A stretch of DNA of 64,000 nucleotides, from positions 18,758,001 to 18,822,000 of the forward strand of contig NC_089277.1 of assembly GCF_963678975.1 (NCBI RefSeq). The letters run 5' to 3'. A model generated the notes under the pieces. It was given only the letters and a program-made list of their open reading frames with translations, did not search any database and was not told the origin of the DNA. A program made the position numbers and the translations under genes. Source of the stretch: Dysidea avara (taxonomy: Eukaryota; Porifera; Demospongiae; Dictyoceratida; Dysideidae). Below, one piece after another: positions 61,901 through 64,000 of the stretch; the first letter of the stretch is position 1; each line of letters opens with the position of its first letter.

Positions 61901-63341
61901 TAGGTTAACCATCAAAAGTAAAACCTTTTGTGGTTTAGTACAAACATCTGTGGTGTTGTTATAACTAAACAATTAAACATGGGTTTATAGCTACGTAATT
62001 ATGCTTGATCAAGATTTGTTATAAAAAAAGGACTGGTCATTACAGGAAATGCATTAAAGTGACAAAAGGAAATTCACTGTGTTGATAGTCTTATCCATCA
62101 TATATTTTGGTTACACATGAATCGGAGTAACAGTTCAGGACTTATAATACAAAACCTAACATGTGTAAAAAATGTACAATCAAGATGCTCTAATAGAACA
62201 TTCACCTGTGTATTATATAATAAAAGTTGACGGGGGTTTTGCACATAGAAATAGACATCATCCATATAAAACAGCCAAGTATGAAAAGAGAGTGTAGCCC
62301 AAATGGGTGAAAAGGTTGTGACACTAGAAAGGTGGTGGTCAAAAAATGGCTGCAGTGCCAATTGTTTCGCCATTGTTGTTTACGATTTGCATTTATATTA
62401 TTGGAGCCATTTCTTTTGATTTCACTTAAATCACTGTTTTTTTAAGGGCTGCATCCTTTCTTCACAGCTTGGCTGTTTTCAGTTGGTAATAGATAGTGTG
62501 TCCAGACAGATGTGTGTTGTTTACTGTGAATTAGTGAAACAAGAGGTGGAATGCTGTACTCCAGCTATTATACGTATGACATAAGAGTCTTTCTTCATCC
62601 ATGCAGTGTGATTGTACGTAAATGTTTAATATATAGTCTGTAAATACTGCAGTAAAATTATGTTGTCCATGGAACATTAGGACACTAATGTTTGGCCATT
62701 GTTAACAGATGTGCAATAAATGGGGTTTGGTCTGCTAAGTACTGAAATTAGTTGGATGTTTTGGCCAGTGATAAAACTGTTTGCTAAGGTATTATTTTGT
62801 TGTATAATTTGTTCAGTGAAACAAGTCTTTTATTTTGTACTGTTTATGCTAGTTTTTCATGCACTTGCGTAGTACCATTCCTTCTACAACAGCTCTACAA
62901 GAACATGTTTATTGATATTATGTGTATAACTGAATGTACTTACGTACATGGTACGTATGTCAACTGGCATGTAATACTTACAGTATGTTAATGCATTGTC
63001 AATACTTGTGTTAGGTTCTATTGATCATCAGTTATCAGTTACTGGAGATGAAGCAGTTAGTGAAGCTAGTGATGTTGATGAACCAGTTAATGTTGAAGGT
63101 GTGTGTTATTTGACCAGTGTGTGTACTGTAGTACTGTATGTGTGTTGTTCAGTAGCATCAATGTGTACACACAGATATGCTCACAGTTTACATAAGTACT
63201 TCCGCACATGTAGCTGTATCACTGAGTGATGTACAGGACATAGAGGATCCCCTCAACAAGGTGGAAGCTGGTCTGGTGGGGGGAGATATCCCATTACAGT
63301 CAGTGCATATTAAAGCTAAACTGATTGACCTGGCAGCTCAG
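54425..63341 (+). CDS. PARP4: Vault poly(ADP-ribose) polymerase (PARP4-like), 5' part
   Basis: Sixteen exons in frame (660 aa so far): 54425-54553, 56307-56505, 56614-56689, 56737-56824, 57265-57393, 57695-57853, 58482-58799, 58959-59119, 59544-59658, 59707-59735, 60351-60449, 60496-60580, 61030-61172, 61326-61363, 63015-63098, 63214-63341. The start MGIF... and a BRCT-like N-terminus (1 to about 100, with THLVVNNAE) fit PARP4. Next come a PARP regulatory helical domain (ISDLVGYIWNEANGELNDVL to IAEKQDLCQLVRDVV) and the catalytic domain. The catalytic triad is intact: His455 in LLFHSSS, Tyr495 in GSGVYFASS, Glu565 in GDEYAIYST. VHIKAKLIDLAAQ at the end opens the VIT domain. The VWA and vault-binding parts lie beyond the window. 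The product would ADP-ribosylate proteins, in the vault particle or the nucleus. Exon 10 is only 29 nt and exon 14 only 38 nt. Confidence 0.92.
54831..55147. mobile_element. PIF/Harbinger-like (Tourist-type) MITE in PARP4 intron 1
   Basis: gggggcatctccaaactgat, through taacgtcataatgac (46 bp), is mirrored at 55102-55147 with two mismatches. TTA on both sides (54828-54830, 55148-55150) fits the 3-bp TWA duplication of PIF/Harbinger. The ORF that starts at its right arm is an artefact. Confidence 0.85.
55151..56306. other. Rest of PARP4 intron 1, nothing recognised
   Basis: AT-rich intron sequence without a conserved exon or a clear repeat boundary. Confidence 0.4.
57482..57538. repeat. (GT)n microsatellite in a PARP4 intron
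   Basis: A pure GT tract of about 56 bp between exons 5 and 6. Confidence 0.95.
58800..58922. repeat. (GT)/(GC)-rich microsatellite at a PARP4 donor site
   Basis: The donor of exon 7 (CAG|GTGTGTGTG) opens directly into a GT tract, followed by a gcgt tetranucleotide run near 58881-58905. Confidence 0.9.
60159..60258. repeat. Cluster of three dispersed CTCTAATAGAG motifs in a PARP4 intron
   Basis: ctctaatagagcagtca at about 60162, actctaatagaac at about 60186 and actctaatagaac at about 60245, all in the same orientation. See the finding on the dispersed motif. Confidence 0.85.
61364..63014. other. PARP4 intron between exons 14 and 15
   Basis: No exon or element boundary is recognised. One motif copy lies at 62187-62204 (gctctaatagaacattca). 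Confidence 0.4.
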
Positions 63342-64000
63342 GTAGGAACATGACAGTGATAATTTCCTCATCCAAACTGCTTCGTATGTCACATTTCCCC
63401 AAAAATTGAATGCTGTAGCTATGTCCTATTTCAGCTACGTATGATTTGTAGGTGACTGCTATTTAGGATGTCATTAATCACATTTTCAATTCCTGTGTAG
63501 GCTAGAAAGGATTATGTATCTGAGAGTTCCATGTGTTGTATTGTAATATTATTTGCTCTTTAGTAGTTCAATGTTCTATTCCTAATAACCAACATGACGG
63601 GTTTAATGAGAAAGTGTGGCACTATATTCCATCTTTTTTACGTAATACAATCCGAATTTGCGTAAGGCGAAAAGATGGGTAAAGTCAATGCAGGCAATGT
63701 TTTTTCAAAGTATTTCTGCCCACTGTAATACTGCATCCATTAATCACTACCTGAAATAGAAACCTTGTAATTGTACTTTATATATACTCTGGCTTTGCTG
63801 AAGGGATGACTTTTCTGTACAGGTGTTTTGTGAGTATGAAATTTAAGTCACCTTACTTTTAGCGCCTTAAATGTACTGTAACTGATTATTCCATGCCGTA
63901 ATTATGAATGGTTTTAGTCCTCACACTACCTGTGTTTGATAGGTTAGTTGCAGTTGACATCGCATTTTTTGCCCTACAAAAAAGACTAGTAATTTGCACA
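63342..64000. other. PARP4 intron running off the window
   Basis: Follows the GTAGGA donor after exon 16. No further exon of the VIT domain is seen before the end. Confidence 0.5.

Overview
The window is eukaryotic. Its genes are split by GT-AG introns from 52 bp to several kb, it is AT-rich and full of (CA)n tracts, and transposable elements cover much of it. The best guess for the source is a marine invertebrate, most likely a sponge (demosponge). The reasons are a spongin/short-chain-collagen type gene, a CARD-NACHT-LRR receptor with phase-1 LRR exons, a vault PARP, and several invertebrate repeat families. The phylum is an inference; cnidarian genomes share many of these families.

Layout. 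1-2.7 kb: a LINE fragment carrying a three-level nest of insertions, then a decayed NLR pseudogene on the minus strand. 3.4-7.5 kb (+): a two-exon NNMT/PNMT-family methyltransferase whose first exon looks like a mitochondrial presequence; its intron holds LINE pieces and a perfect 54-bp-arm hairpin. 9.7-24.7 kb (+): a seven-exon CARD-NACHT-LRR receptor whose first intron contains a full piggyBac element with TTAA duplications. 26.5-31.0 kb (-): a six-exon membrane-anchored short-chain collagen gene with a frameshift in its C-terminal domain. 31-41 kb: mostly repeats and foldbacks, a truncated methyltransferase copy, and a dead pogo-like element with an unrelated minus-strand ORF inside it. 42-47.7 kb: a minisatellite, a LINE 3' end, a dead Ty3/gypsy element, and a terminal-inverted-repeat (TIR) element with twin G-quadruplex motifs. 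47.7-49.4 kb: a small predicted spliced gene, MITEs, and a repetitive-ORF fragment split by a MITE. 49.6-53.6 kb: a ~4 kb element with ~290-bp TIRs, each holding five copies of a 19-bp palindrome; inside are a broken HTH/integrase-like gene and an intact HECT E3-ligase domain. 54.4-64 kb (+): the 5' sixteen exons of a PARP4/vault-PARP gene, running off the window.

How the parts relate. The host genes (methyltransferase, NLR, collagen, PARP4) do not form an operon-like system. The NLR is a predicted cytosolic immune sensor, the collagen a predicted membrane or matrix protein, and PARP4 a predicted ADP-ribosyltransferase of the vault particle. The element biology is the most unusual content: several insertions are dated against one another by intact target-site duplications, and the HECT-carrying palindrome-array element is the best candidate for something little described. 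All exon joins were checked for splice dinucleotides and phase by reading; no transcript or database evidence was available.
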